Part shown: piece by piece, positions 10,295 to 22,102 of the stretch
Layout: each line of letters starts with the position of its first letter
Position numbering within the stretch: position 1 is the first letter of the stretch
Assembly (NCBI GenBank): GCA_963682175.1
Contig: OY821784.1
Span: 24,595,621 to 24,659,620, forward strand
Origin: Triglochin maritima
Taxonomy: Eukaryota > Streptophyta > Magnoliopsida > Alismatales > Juncaginaceae
Length of the DNA: 64,000 nt
Reading direction: 5' to 3'
Notes under the pieces: model-generated
Databases searched by the model: none
Seen by the model: only the letters and a program-made list of their open reading frames with translations
What the model was told of the DNA's origin: nothing
Program-made: the position numbers and the translations under genes

Positions 10295-11672
10295 TGATTG
10301 ACATCATTTCATGCTTATATTTGTATCTTATATCCATTATCGTTCACCTAAACAATGTTATGTAACGAGTTTTATGTATAGTTTTCAGGAATAAATATGT
10401 TTGAAGAGATGAAGCATAGAAGGACCCAAAAGCTGGGAAAAATGACTGAATTGTGAGATCTGGGGAGTAAGATGCAATGGAGAAGGACCTGAACGTAAGA
10501 CCAAAGGACCAAAGATCAAAATAGAAAACTCCACACCATCATGGGGACTATTTTGGCAATTCTATTCGGGTCGGAGCTCCAACAAGTCAAGTAACCACAT
10601 CCAAGACAAACAATACCAGCAAGAAAAGCCCACAACAAATTCCAACCCGATCCAAACTTTATGGACCGCCAATTGGCGGTCCAGATCACTCTGGATCCAC
10701 TCAACTTTCTCCAGCACAAGTATTAGAGGATGTTTAGGGTATTTGTGGTATCTGTTTAGTCCCACATCAGGGGATTGTCCCGGAGTGCCTTTTTATGGCT
10801 ATAAATAGAACTCTTCACCTTCTAATGTAATCACTCCATATTTTGAATGGCTATTCTTCCTACTACAAGTGAGGTCTTGAAGTACACAATAAAGTAGGAG
10901 GATGCTACTTGAAATGTGAGTCACTTTAATAAAAGTTTCTTTATTATGTTGTTTGTTTCATATTTCTTGCTTTACTTTGTTTAATTTCATTTCATTAGTT
11001 TTAGTAGCTTAGTTATATGCTTTCCTTGCTTAGTTTAATAATTAGTCTAATGTGTAGTGAGTAGTTCCATCCCCTTTGGGGGGTGGAGTAGATGTACATA
11101 CATGCAAATGAGAATGGAATGAATTCTTTATTTCCAATGTGTTGATAAAACATGAATGTATGCTTGCTTGTTTACGATAGAATTTATAACTTGATGAGTT
11201 TTGCCAAAATGATTAGACACCTCTTATGCTTGTTTAGGTTCTGATATAAACAACTTGTATATGTAAATGTTAATCAACTAGGTTGGTGAATAGATTGATA
11301 GGTTTTGCCATAACATTTAGACACTTCCTATGCATGATAACACCACCTTCATTTGTGCTTAAAGAATGCGTTCAACACCCACCTCTTTGCATGTGTGCAC
11401 TCACTCCACCCCTTAGGGGTTCTTCCACTTCTGAATTCCAGCACTCTTTTTTTGTTCTTAGTTAAGTTTTAGTTAATCGTTTGTTGCTTTCTTTCGCATT
11501 TCGTATTTCGTAGTGTAGTGTAGCGTAGAGTAGCATAAACAACTCTCTTCTCCATATTTTTGCCACTTGATTTCGTGCAAACGAGAGACTACTCACCTCC
11601 CTGAGGATGACCCGTATTTGCCACCGCTTCAACGCGGCCGTGCACTTGCGGTTTAATATAAAACGTTCAACA
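10295..11672 (+). repeat. 3' LTR of E3
   Basis: About 1.38 kb, from TGATTGACATC to AACGTTCAACA. It has one palindrome ACCGCCAATTGGCGGT at 10665-10680, the conserved CCCACATCAGGGGATTGTCC motif near 10751-10780, and TATAAATA near 10801. It is similar to E2 and to the E5 LTRs. Confidence 0.88.
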
Positions 11673-12026
11673 ACAACCATTAGGTACTTCTATGCATAAA
11701 TTACAACCTACACTTGTGCCTTATTGAATGCATTCTTCACCACCTTATCACGTGTGTACACACACTCCAACCTTTGGGGGTTTTCCTTACTGAGTTTAAT
11801 CTTGCTTTGCTAGTTGCTTAGTTTTCCTTTCATGCTTTTATCCTTCTTGTTGGTTAACTGTTTGGTTAGTGTAGCCTATAGTTTAGTGTAATCAAACTTC
11901 TTCTCCCCTTTATTCTCCACTTTATTTCTGAAGAATCAGAGCTGACACACCTCCCAGTGGATCGACCCGTACTTACCCCGTCTTCATTGACGGCCATGCA
12001 CTTGCGGTTAAACTTAATATCAAACA
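11673..12026 (+). repeat. Older LTR fragment (3' half) that hosts E3
   Basis: Resembles LTR 3' halves (ACCTACACTTGTGCC, then a box near GACACACCTCCCAGTGG, then GCACTTGCGGTTAAAC) and ends near ATCAAACA. No primer site follows, so it is a 3' or solo LTR remnant. It is most like the LTR at 15340-16491. Confidence 0.65.
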
Positions 12027-12924
12027 GTGGTGTAATGATACTTTTGTTTGAAGTTTGTATAGTAATTCAAGTAAGTTTATATGTGAATTTAGTGATTCAG
12101 CTTCAGCAAGAAACTTACACTTTCTCTTGCTTTTAGGATTGTTGGAAACATGTTCTAGAAGTTAGAATAGCTTTTCCTTTGAAAGGTGTTTTGTTTGATA
12201 GGTAATCTATTTTTACTCCTTGATGGTGTTGTTCAACTTGGTATTGGTTGCATATTATGCCTTAAAGGTCCAAAATGGTTGAAGCCATCACTTCAAATAT
12301 GTGGTGTCAGTAGACTAACTGCTGCCACAGTAAAGGCATAGCAAAAATTATATTGCATATGGCTTAAATTAGCAATTTAATGTTTAGGTTCTTACTTCAA
12401 ATTTTCTATTATGTCATAGTTCCTTTCTTATTTGAAACTATGCTATAACTCAGAAATACAACGTTGTTACAAATATGAGAAGGTTGTATTCGATTTTTTC
12501 GAGATGATGTTTAATGAGAGCACATCTTTAAATGTCATTTCTTAATTTTATCACTTCATTGGGCTGTGTTTTTTTCTTAATCTTACCACGTAGAAGAGTA
12601 GAAATATTTCTTATTATAGACAGACATGAACAAGTTAAAACAATTAGCTTATAATTTTGCGATTACAAAGGTGTACAATGCTTGTTTCTTAATGTTGACT
12701 ATAAGTTCTTGGCTTCTTGCTAATGTTTTGACTAGAAATATTTCTTATTATAGACAGACATGAGTATCAATTTGATTGTTGGATTTTTTTGTGATCGATG
12801 TCAGATTGATATTTCATATTGAGTTTGTGTTGGAACTTAATTTCGGTGTAGTCATTTGTCGTATGAATTATTAAATTTGAGAAGACAAAAACATGTAAAC
12901 AAATCTTAATTTTTTTGTTACAAA
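12027..12924 (+). other. Unassigned AT-rich DNA with a 31-bp direct repeat
   Basis: I recognise no gene. A 31-bp direct repeat (beginning TAGAAATATTTCTTATTATA) occurs at 12599-12629 and 12733-12763, 134 bp apart. The segment may be interior of the CACTA-like element whose end lies at 12925-13084. Confidence 0.35.
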
Positions 12925-13084
12925 ATAGTATTTCTAACGAAAATTCCGTCAGCAAAACTGGGGGAAAATTTGGCACCAAAACATACAATTACTGTCGGAA
13001 ATTCCGTCAGGACTACCCATTGCCGACGAAATTCAGTACTATTGCCGACGGATTTATCCGTCGGTTGTCCATCGGCAAAAGCCA
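12925..13084 (+). mobile_element. Right end of a CACTA-like DNA transposon
   Basis: Clustered subterminal repeats of CCGTCGG/GCCGACGG type (at least six, in both orientations) end in ATCGGCAAAAGCCA, as expected just inside a CACTA terminus. The last 15 or so bases, including the AGTG end, are missing and LTR sequence follows directly, so the end was cut by a later event. Confidence 0.6.
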
Positions 13085-13086
13085 AA

Positions 13087-13110
13087 CATAAGCATGAAAT
13101 GATGTCAATC
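13087..13110 (-). repeat. Isolated LTR edge fragment
   Basis: 24 bp ending ATGATGTCAATCA, the outer edge of a minus-strand LTR of the E2/La type, here stranded between a broken CACTA end and the 3' part of another minus LTR. Confidence 0.6.
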
Positions 13111-14321
13111 ACTATACTAGACTAAACTATGCTACGCTACACTAGTACCAAACAAACAAAGAAGATGAAAGCAAGAGACTAACTAAAAGTAAACTAAGTG
13201 ACTAATAGAAGCAATCTGGAAATCGGGAACGGAACCCCTAAGGGGTGGAGTGTGTGTATACATGAAATAAGTGGTGATGAATGCATTAAATAAAGCACAA
13301 GTATAGATAGTGTTGCTATGCATAAGAAGTACCTCATGGCAAGACCTATCATACAAATCACTAACCTAAGTGATTAATATGAGCATGAGTAAGTTTGTTA
13401 TTAAGAACCTAAACAAGCATGGAATGTACTTAAAATTATGGCAGAAACCATCAAGTTAAGTATTCTCTTTAATTCAAACAAGCATACTTACATTTCTCAC
13501 ATACAACATATAGAATTCATTCCATACTACATGACATGTATAAACATCAACTCCAACCCAAAAGGGGGATAGAACTACTCATTACTCATTAAACTACCAA
13601 CTACAATAAGAAAAGGAAACAACCTAATTACTTTTACTAAGATAAAACAACAGTAAGCTAAGCAAGCAAGAATTAATAGAGAAGACAACATTGAAACAAA
13701 CAAAAAAATTATTTTATTTACATAACTCACATTACAAGTAGCATTCTTCTCCACTTGAGTTTTGTCCCAAGGCTTTACTCCAAGTAGAGAGAATGCCACC
13801 AAGCAATAGGTAAATACAAAGGAGGAGGAATAGTTCTATTTATAGTCATAGAAAAAGATAACTATGGACAATCCCCCGGTATGGGACTAATGAAACTTCT
13901 ACCAATGGATACAAACAACATAGTAAACAACCACGAGAAACCATATCGGATTCAGATTAAAATGGACCACCAATTGGCGGTCACTTTTTCTCGGATCTGC
14001 TTCAATTTCTGAATTCTTCACATGGGGTGCACATGGATTAGTTTGTAAAGTCTTGGCCCAAATCTAATTGCCAAAATACTCCTCATGATGGTGTTGAGTT
14101 TGTTGATTTGCTTATTGGTCTTTTTGGTTTACATCCGGTCCTTCCCTCTTGCATATCAGTCCATAAGTCTCATAATTCAGTCATTTTTCTTGCGTTCAGG
14201 TCCTTTTTGTGTCTCCTCTTCTCAAACCTGTTTATTTCTGAAACTAAAACATAAAACTCGTTACGTATCATTGTTTAGGTTCAAATAGAGGATATAAGAT
14301 ACGAGTATATGCATGATATGA
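13111..14321 (-). repeat. Minus-strand LTR lacking its 3' end
   Basis: It runs from the region equivalent to the R/U5 part (starting near the TATGCTACGCTACAC stretch) to an edge reading GATGTCGATCA. It has one diverged palindrome, ACCACCAATTGGCGGT, at 13966-13981. The terminal 130 or so bases present in E2 are absent on the left. Confidence 0.7.
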
Positions 14322-14444
14322 TGTCGATCAATTACCTACATGATTTTCCAAACAGAAAACATAAACAGAAAATGTCCCTAAACCCCACCGAAATTGTAAA
14401 GACGAAAACTGAAAACTAGCTCCCAACCAACGCCACCAAAAACT
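14322..14444 (-). other. Remnant leader and degenerate primer site
   Basis: The start of an internal region on the minus strand. A decayed primer site (14421-14438, about 5 changes from the E1 site) adjoins the LTR at 14445. The rest of this element was lost where the 13111-14321 LTR joins. Confidence 0.55.
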
Positions 14445-15290
14445 TGTTCGGGATTTTAAAATTCAAAACCGCAAGTGCAATCGCAAGTTGATGCGGTGAC
14501 AAATACGGGTCGTGTCCACGAAAAGAGAGTGCATATTGTTGTCAACCATACTCAAGTGGGTGAATAAAATTGAGATTGAGAGTATCTAAACTAACTAACT
14601 AATGTGACTCGAATTAACAAAAGAAACCTATGTGCCTAGTCCCGTAGGAGGTGGAGAATGTATGAAAAAGTGTAGATGTGTGATATATGTGTGTGTACAA
14701 TAAGCAGTAATGACATGTATAACATGAAAATCTTATAATGACCACAATCCTAACATTGTCTCCATGTGAATTAAGATTTAACACCAACATTAAAGCATAC
14801 AAGACATTAATCAAGATAAGACTAACAAGGCACATGCTTCCACTTGTCAATCTTATCTCCTTATCCAGTCCAATCTCATCCTCACCCCATCATTACCCAC
14901 ATAGTGGGACCACTAACCAAAACATGTGCTAAGCATCCACAAAAACCATTAACATATCAAAGGCAAGAGTGAGAAACCTATCAAATGTGCTATGAAAATC
15001 ATTTGAAGCTCCAAGATTGAGATTAAAACACACACAAATCTAACTACATCCACACTTCACATCATCCTCCACCCCCCCATGGGGATGGATTACTCACTAA
15101 TCATCTTATTAACAAAAAAACAAAGTAAAAAACAACCCATCCACAAGTAAAGAAAACTAGACCTTGTCCAGACAATATGTAAACAACAAGAACAACAAAT
15201 CTTTGAATACAACAACAACAAAGCCTTTCATCCCAAACTAGTTTGGGGAAACAAATCTTTGAATAATGAAACAAAATTACAAGGTTGGTT
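14445..15290 (-). repeat. Truncated minus-strand LTR, E7-like
   Basis: It begins TGTTCGGGATT beside the decayed primer site and tracks the 3' half of the E7 LTR, including the segments near the ATATCAAAGGCAAGAGTG string and the TCCACCCCCCCATGGGGATG box. It stops before the U3. A short SINE fragment is inserted at 15209. Confidence 0.65.
15209..15248 (-). mobile_element. 40-bp SINE 3'-end fragment with 15-bp target duplication
   Basis: The insert reads (ACA)n followed by AAGCCTTTCATCCCAAACTA and GTTTGGGG, the complement of a plant SINE 3' end with a TTG-repeat tail (Au-like). It is flanked by perfect copies of AACAAATCTTTGAAT (15194-15208 and 15250-15264), the mark of a severely 5'-truncated target-primed insertion. 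Confidence 0.75.
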
Positions 15291-15339
15291 TTCTTCCCCT
15301 CTCCTCCACTACTCTACTAAACTCAGAATTTGACCCATT

Positions 15340-16491
15340 TTCTCCCAGATATGGGTTATGTGTTTATGTCTATTCTGGGAATGTTTCATTAGTCCCACAC
15401 CAGGGATTTGTCCCCAGTTGCATTTGTCATGTCTATAAATAGATCTTCTTACTCCTTTGTATTCTAAGCATTGCTTGGTGGTCATTCTCTCTATTTGAAG
15501 TAAGCCTTGGAGTAAAACTCAAGTGGAGAAGAATGCTATTTATAATGTGAGTCATGTAAATAAAATAATTCTTCATGGTTTGTTTTAATGTTGTCTTTGT
15601 TTTAATGCTTGCATGTTTAACTTGTTTGTTTTCTTTATCTTAGTATAATTAGTAGAATGTCTTTTTTTATTAATACAATTGTTAGTTTAATGTGTAGTGA
15701 ATAGTTCCGTTGCTCTGTGGGGGTGGAGATGATGTTTATACATGTACTGAAGAATGTGAATGAATGTTATCTTATGCAGTATGTGATGAATGTGACTATA
15801 TGCTTGTTTGTTTAAAAGAGAATACTTAACTTGATAGGTTTTGCCAACTTGTTTAGGTTCTTGATAGCCAACTTGTTTGTGGTCATGTTTATCAACTAGG
15901 TTACTGATTGGAATGATAGGTACATCACGTCGATTATCGAAGAACCGACGTCATATACCAAGTGTATCACGCCGGTTCATCTAAAACCAACATGATATGC
16001 AAGTTTATCACGTCGGTTATTGAACGGACGTCATATTGTCCTCCCTTTTACGTGTTCCTTTTATGACGTTGGTATATTGGAACCATACAACAGACGTGAT
16101 ATGGGCCAAAAACCGACGTGAAAACCATATTTTCCAGCAGTGGCACAACCATTACGTACTTCCTATGCATGAAAATACAACCTACACTTGTGCTATATTG
16201 AATGCATCATTCGCCTTCTTATTATATGTGTACACAGACTCCACCCCTTGGTGGTTTGTCTTCCTGAATTTGATCTTGCTTTGATAGTTACTTAGTTTAG
16301 TTTCAATTCCTCTCGCTTTCATCTTCCTTGTTTGTGGATTGCTAGTTTAGTTTAACCAACTTGGTGTCCCCTTTATTTTCCACTTGATTTCCGAAGAATC
16401 AGAGTTGACACACCTCCCTATGAACTAGACCCGTATTTTCCACTGTTTCGTCGCGACCGTACACTTGCATTTAAGCTTAATCGAAATAACA
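15340..16491 (+). repeat. Plus-strand LTR fragment interrupted by a CACTA-like piece
   Basis: It begins in U3 at the conserved TCCCACACCAGGGATTTGTC box, then TATAAATA (about 15435), and ends near ATCGAAATAACA at 16491. 15920-16142 is foreign sequence. The U3 upstream part and palindrome are absent. Confidence 0.65.
15920..16142 (-). mobile_element. CACTA-like end with ACGTCGGTT subterminal repeats
   Basis: Repeated ACGTCGGTT/AACCGACGT motifs and a right edge CCAGCAGTG, the complement of CACTGCTGG, a usual CACTA-type terminus. The left edge lacks a matching terminus and about 8 bp of the host LTR are missing, so the left side is deleted. Confidence 0.6.
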
Positions 16492-16811
16492 ACCCAACCA
16501 GATCCGCCAGTGCCAGATATGGATCTGTTACTGGCAGATCGGTTAAGTCGGATCAATGTCACCAACATCTTATATATACCAATGTAGCACGTGGGGTGCA
16601 CTTGGAGTCGTTGGTGCAAGACCATTTTGTCTTAATTGTTGAATTACTCCTTAGGTTCATGAGATATGGATTTTTGCGACCAATATAGTTTCTTCGCGAT
16701 CATGTTCCTCTGGGTTTTCACTTCCTAACTTCCAATCTTTTCCTTGTGCCTTACAAACATGTCTAGAAGTCTTCCAAAGTAGTCATTTCTTCTTGCATTT
16801 GGAAATTGTCC
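16492..16811 (-). repeat. U3 piece of the E8 LTR
   Basis: Minus-strand LTR sequence also seen at 62700-63010 (shared stretches around TAGCACGTGGGGTGCA, CGATCATGTTCCTC, ATTACAAAC). It carries two palindromic units at 16502-16518 and 16523-16539, 21 bp apart. At about 16800 it joins gag directly, so a deletion removed everything from the end of gag to the 3' LTR. Confidence 0.55.
16502..16539 (-). promoter_or_regulatory. U3 palindrome pair, 21-bp period (E8)
   Basis: ATCCGCCAGTGCCAGAT and ATCTGTTACTGGCAGAT, each about 5 of 7 arm positions paired, starting 21 bp apart. Together they also form a larger inverted repeat. Confidence 0.65.
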
Positions 16812-18219
16812 CTTCTCACGTTCATTGAGCTGATGAACCAACTAGCTGACTTACATTTCCAAAGTTTTAAAAGAACTTTGCATGATCTGCATGAACGCTT
16901 GAAGGGATTGATCAATAGAGGGGTCCTTAGGGTCAACCTGCTGGGTAAGTAGAGTGTGGTTTGAATAAGCCGCTGGTGAGACCTGAGGAGGTTGTTGAGT
17001 ATTGGGCTGAGACCATTGATGTGGGGGTTTGTAGGTCATTGATGGGCGTGGAGGATAATAAGGTAGGGCTTGAGGGTGAGCGTGCGAGCTCTGACTGTGG
17101 CCCCTACTAGGCCCCCAAGAGAAGTTAGGGTGGTTTCACCATCCGGGCTTGTATGACTGACTGTACGGGTCATTACGGGGCCTCTGTTGATACATCGCAT
17201 TTGCATGCTCAGTATCACTTGGAGCGTTAGCACATTCCATGTCACTATGTCCCGTAAGTCCACACCTACTACACGTGGGAGCAACAACCTGAGCTACAGG
17301 AGCTCAGTCCAACTCAAAACTCTCAATCCTACGCAAGAGAGCAGCCATTTTCACCTTAGACGCGATAGTTGACTCGACTTGGTATGATCCAGCTCGACCA
17401 GAAGACCTGGCTACTAACGGCTCTCTCATGGTGTCGACAAGAAGACCCTGACACATCGACTCCAATAATGTGTGGGTGTTGTAGTTGAGACCCTCATAAA
17501 CAATCTGGCATAGCTGCCATAGCTGAAGTCCATGATGAGGGCACTGCAGGCGAAGGTCTTTGAACCTCTCAAAGAAATCATGAAACGATTCGATCTCAGT
17601 CTGATACATTTGATGTATCTAGTGCGGTATCTGTTGAGTCTTCCTTTGGGGAAGAATCACTTCAAACTAACGGACACAAATTCATCCCAAGACCAAATTG
17701 AGTTTGTTAGGAGGTTGTACATCCATTTGTTTGCGTTATCCTTAAACACAAAAGAAATCATCATCAACCGGACTGAATCCTTGTCAAGTTGTTGAAGCTT
17801 GAACGTGGAGCATACCTCCTTGATTTCACGTATAAAGATATAGGAATTCTCCTTATTGGAAGTGAAGGTAGAAAGCATGCTCAAATATTGAAGTTTCAAT
17901 TCATAGTTGTTCCCGCGAGCAAGCAGGAGAACTATGCAAGAAGGTTGCGCAGCCTTAATAGGATGGGTCCGCTCCCACAGAGTCATCGGCCTATCCTGTC
18001 AAGCTAAAGGTGGTGTTCACCCAAAACTCGATCCTGACCGAATCCGTCTTCCTCCCGAGTAAGAGGAGGAGGAGAAGGAGGTCTACTGGGTGGTGGGAGT
18101 GGGCCGAGGTAATCCATTTATGGAACCCGATCTCCCTCACCTCCACGAGATGATTCAACCTCACGCTCCAAAGGAGCTCGAGTAGGAGATGGGCAATCAC
18201 CTAGACCATCCAGTCCATG
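16812..18219 (-). pseudogene. Decayed gag of E8
   Basis: Minus-strand gag closest to the E7 gag. Recognisable pieces, from the N-terminus: a proline/arginine-rich start near 18200; TLWERTHPIKAAQPSCIVL (about 17980); the capsid domain with the MYQTEIESFHDFFERFK stretch (about 17600); a zinc-knuckle region near 17260 with TCRRCGL-like remnants; and a QLNEREKGQF end near 16815. Several frameshifts and stops split it into at least five frames, so it makes no product. Confidence 0.75.
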
Positions 18220-19342
18220 TCAGAAGAAAAATGCACTCTCTCAAGTCGAGCGCTCTTACAAGAACGAGTCCAATCCCGCATAAAATGCTCGACTCGACTC
18301 TAAAACAACACACAACAGAAGGTGTAATCAGAGGAGCGGACTACTCGAAGAATATAGAGGAGGAGAAGACTCAGATAAGAAGGGAAGAATCCCTATATCT
18401 AGCGTAAGTAGTGGGTGAGGGTAGAAGCCAAATCTAGCAAGCCCGGCTCAAGTAGCCTAAGTTCACTATCGGTCCCTACAGCTAGACAACGCCTAACTGT
18501 CAGGTCATACGGCCTCAACACGCCTCATCTCCTTACGACAAAGACCACATAGCCTAGCAAGTGAGCCAATACAGAGATCTCGTCTCTCTTACTATTGACA
18601 AAGTGAGCGACGCTGATCAGGCTATGATGGTCGTAACTGGATTACTCTCCTAATGCGCCCGAGGCCTAATGGACAATGGCCAATGGCTAAGGGAGGGGTG
18701 ATGACATCCCCCACCTTATCTTTAAGACTATAGATGGAGCCCCTTAAAAGATGTTTTGAAATCTTAGGCTAGCAAGCAACTCATAAAACAATCACTCACG
18801 TCACTCTTGTTACAATACACCTTACTAACTAATGCTTGTACTAACAATGCATGACTAAGAGAATGGATGCACGTAGCTCACGCCAGCAATCGATAACAAG
18901 AATTTGAAGAAAATGAAAGACAATGTGCATGCAAGGTCTACAAATGATGCATGACTTAGATGACAAATAATCTGATCTTTTGCTTTGAGTTTTAAGGTCC
19001 AAGTTGTCTTAGAAGGGGTCATGCAAGACAAATTAATTACTGACGCTAAAGGAAAGTCAGTATGGCATAAAGAGTGGAACTAATTGACTCAAAAGAGGCA
19101 AAACAAGCTACTGTAAAAAAAGATCTTGAAAATAGCTTACCAGATCCGCCAGTTGCAGATGGAAATCCGCCATTGGTGGATCTTCTAGGGACTCAGGTCC
19201 CCAGAATTCACCAATGTGCTACTAAGCCCCAGTAAGTCCTCTGGGTCCACTTGTAAACCCCTTCCAGTAACCAACACAAAAAAGCAGTCGTAAAAACAAA
19301 GAAAAACCTCACCGAAATGGCAAACTCGACTAGGAAAGTGGC
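18220..19342 (-). other. Leader of E8
   Basis: Noncoding. It shares the GGTGGGGGATGTCATCACCC-type box (about 18694-18722) and the boxes downstream of it with the E5 and E7 leaders, and ends at the primer site. A palindrome pair is at 19144-19181. Confidence 0.6.
19144..19181 (-). repeat. Leader palindrome pair, 21-bp period (E8)
   Basis: ATCCGCCAGTTGCAGAT at 19144-19160 and ATCCGCCATTGGTGGAT at 19165-19181, starting 21 bp apart, as in this family's U3. Confidence 0.7.
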
Positions 19343-19360
19343 TCCCTGGCAACTGTGCCA
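19343..19360 (-). promoter_or_regulatory. Primer binding site of E8, mutated
   Basis: The complement of the tRNA-Asp-type site with three or four changes (TCCCTGGCAACTGTGCCA on the plus strand), next to the LTR edge at 19367. Confidence 0.75.
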
Positions 19361-19366
19361 AAAATT

Positions 19367-20211
19367 TGATTAATTCAGTTATACTACCGCAAGTACACGA
19401 CAGCGATGAAGTAGTGGAAAAGACGGGTCGAGTCCATAGGGAGCATGCACGAGTATAGATCTACAATACTGAAGTGGAGGAGAAAAAGAGAGAGGAATCC
19501 GAGCTGAATTAAACTACGATGCGAGTGAAATCAAAAACAAACTATAAAATAAAACACCTTAGGGGATAGTAGATGTGGATGTGTGTTCAATTGTGCTCAT
19601 CACAACATGTAATACATGAAATCCATAAACCAAATCCAACTTTGCCTCCACATGAAATAAGATAAAACATTATCATTAAAGCATACAAGACAATAATTGA
19701 CATAAGGCTAATGTGAGAACATGTAAAATAACCACATCTAACTTTGTCTCCACATGAAATAAGATGTGACAAAAAATTAAAAACATACAAGACAATAATT
19801 AGGATGAGGCAAACATGAGCACATGCATGAACACGTCATGTTTCCTTCTTCCACTCCATCTTTATCCTAACGTCATCATTCCCCATAAAATAGGCCCACT
19901 AATCTAAGCATGTGCTAAGCTTCACTTAAGAGCATTAGCACATCAAAGATAAGAGTGAAAATCCCATTAGATGGTTATGGAACTCATGTGAGTTCAAAGT
20001 AGGATTAACACACACACTAATACATCACATAATCACAACACGTTCTTCTCCACCCCCAATGGGGATGAACTACTCTCTCCTCATCTCTAAACTAAGGAAA
20101 ACATAAAAACAAGCCAATACCATATTGCAAAATTCAGGAAACTATATGAAGGAAAACAAGCACAAAGGAAATTGCATCAAAAGAAAGACATCAAGATAAA
20201 TAACAAGACTA
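19367..20211 (-). repeat. 5' LTR of E8, truncated
   Basis: It begins TGATTAATTCAG beside the primer site. It contains two near-copies of a block around CATGAAATAAGAT (about 19650 and 19750), so an internal duplication is likely. It stops at the CACTATAATAAAATG terminus of a DNA transposon at 20212. Confidence 0.65.
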
Positions 20212-20335
20212 CACTATAATAAAATGAAAGCTTTCAAAGTTGCCTATACCTTTAAACAACCCCCAAAAAATACATTTCGACCTGTAGACGTCGGCTACCC
20301 TATAAAACCGACGTATATACCTTTAAATAATCCAA
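20212..20335 (+). mobile_element. Left end of a CACTA-like transposon
   Basis: Terminus CACTATAATAAAATGAAAGC followed by subterminal GACGTCGGCT and AACCGACGTATA. No matching right end was found, so length and content are unknown. Confidence 0.5.
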
Positions 20336-21194
20336 AAAATATATTGTAATACTACCATACTTCTAAGTGCCCCAAGTGGCAATATTTTGGCCATTAAATA
20401 TATATATTTCACTTGCCTATTGTACTATGGTACCCAACTCCCATTTTGAAGTAAGGAGGGGTGGAGTACATCAACCCCATCAACAAGAAATTCTTCTCCA
20501 ACGTGGGATTTGTTTTTTAAAATTTAGTCATGATGACAAACTTCAAATTGAACTTTATGTTCATATAATAGCTTTTACTTATACATATAATTATGTCAAA
20601 AAATCCAATTTTTTTGGGTCTAAAACAAGTCCTAATTGGTCCAACCCATAATCAAATTTTACCAGCCTGCAGATTCCCCATTTTCCCCCAATTTTTGTTT
20701 CCAGATTGATTCTATTCCCTCTCTAAGCAGTGTACAACCCTAAATGCAATCGTATATATAGTAGTATTCCATGTATAGGAAAACTTTTGAGAATGCAAGT
20801 ATGAAATCGTTCAACTATCATTTGTTCATCTAGAATGGACTTTAAATATTTCCTCGGTTAAAATGTCCCCAGCTGTAGTGAAATTTTGTATAATTTTTAT
20901 AGTACCAATTTTTTGACCGAAAAATAATTAGATTAAATAAATTATTTGGATTCCACAAAGTAACAAATTAATATAATAAAAGTTGTTCTGTAATTTTATT
21001 TATGGAAAAAAGTAGTACTAGATATTTTTCTTATTAGTCAAAAGAAATCAATAGAAAGGTGATAACTTTGCCTTTGGATCGTACATATTTTTTGTGCCAC
21101 ACCAGAAAAATGAACCAACTTTCCCTTGCTTTATGTACTATAAGAATTTGTTAACAAAAAATTCGCACCTCAACCCTTTCGAAAGCAATTGAAA
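20336..21194 (+). other. Unassigned AT-rich DNA
   Basis: No gene supported. It may be interior of the CACTA-like element starting at 20212, or host intergenic DNA. A 94-codon open frame at 20367 has no recognisable motif. Confidence 0.3.
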
Positions 21195-22102
21195 ATAGGG
21201 GTGTCAATGGATTAGATACGGATCAGATATAGGTATATCCATATTCGTATCCGCATGAAATTTACGGATTCGGATGCAGATTGTTTGTGGATATGAAAAG
21301 TCTATATCCGTTCAGATATTTAAGTATTCGGAACGGATACAGATAATATCCACATCCGCAAACATAATTCCTGACCTTATAATATTTTTCATGTTCACTT
21401 AGACTAATTCTTATACATAGTGGCATTTATAACTTTATTTGTTTCAAATATTAATTTACTTTATCTTAACTTCTAACTCCATATTCTGAAAATGATAACA
21501 ATACTGAATGCTTGAATAAATGTAATCAGTAGATTTATTTTTATTTGAATAAATAAAGTTAAACTATATTTTCAAAATATAATCACATAAGGAGGAAATA
21601 TGAATACTTCTATGTATAATAATGTATTGCATAAGTATATGATACAAATATGGATACAGATGTTGAAATACAGATATGTAGTTCCGAAGCGGATATTATT
21701 CGGATCGAATGCAACAATATCCATATTCACCCCTCAAATTGATGGATATTCCATCCTGGATATGAACACGGATTTCAGATATAATTTTTTCCAGATTAAG
21801 TTACAATTAACTACCAACTAGGTACAAATTATAAAAATTTAATAAATACATATATATGTTATGTATGATATTGAGTGAATATGGATACATATAGGGATAT
21901 GGATACAGATCTTATAATACAGATATTCAATCTCGAATCGGATGTTATACGGATCGGATGTATCAATATCCATATTCGCTCTACGAGTTCCTGAATATCA
22001 AGTTTCGGATATGAATACGATTTTACGGATTACGAATTCTCGACTAAAACGAATACGAACGGGGACAGATTCTCGGATTTTGGACATCCACTGACACCCC
22101 TA
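21195..22102 (+). mobile_element. hAT-type MITE, 0.9 kb
   Basis: Terminal inverted repeats TAGGGGTGTCAATGGAT and ATCCACTGACACCCCTA. They are flanked by the 8-bp duplication AATTGAAA (21187-21194 and 22102-22109), perfect if the outermost base is assigned to the flank. The interior is dominated by imperfect GGATAT/ATATCC and ACGGATC repeats in both orientations and has no transposase, so it is non-autonomous. Confidence 0.8.

Larger units (their letters stand above)
7506..11672 (+). mobile_element. E3: pol-less Athila-like element, 3' part
   Basis: Plus-strand remainder of an element: the end of gag, protease, a divergent C-terminal extension, 3' noncoding region, polypurine tract and 3' LTR. 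Its 5' half lies left of the window because La and its nested contents interrupt gag at 7506. Reverse transcriptase to integrase is absent. It is inserted in an older LTR fragment that resumes at 11673. Confidence 0.83.
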
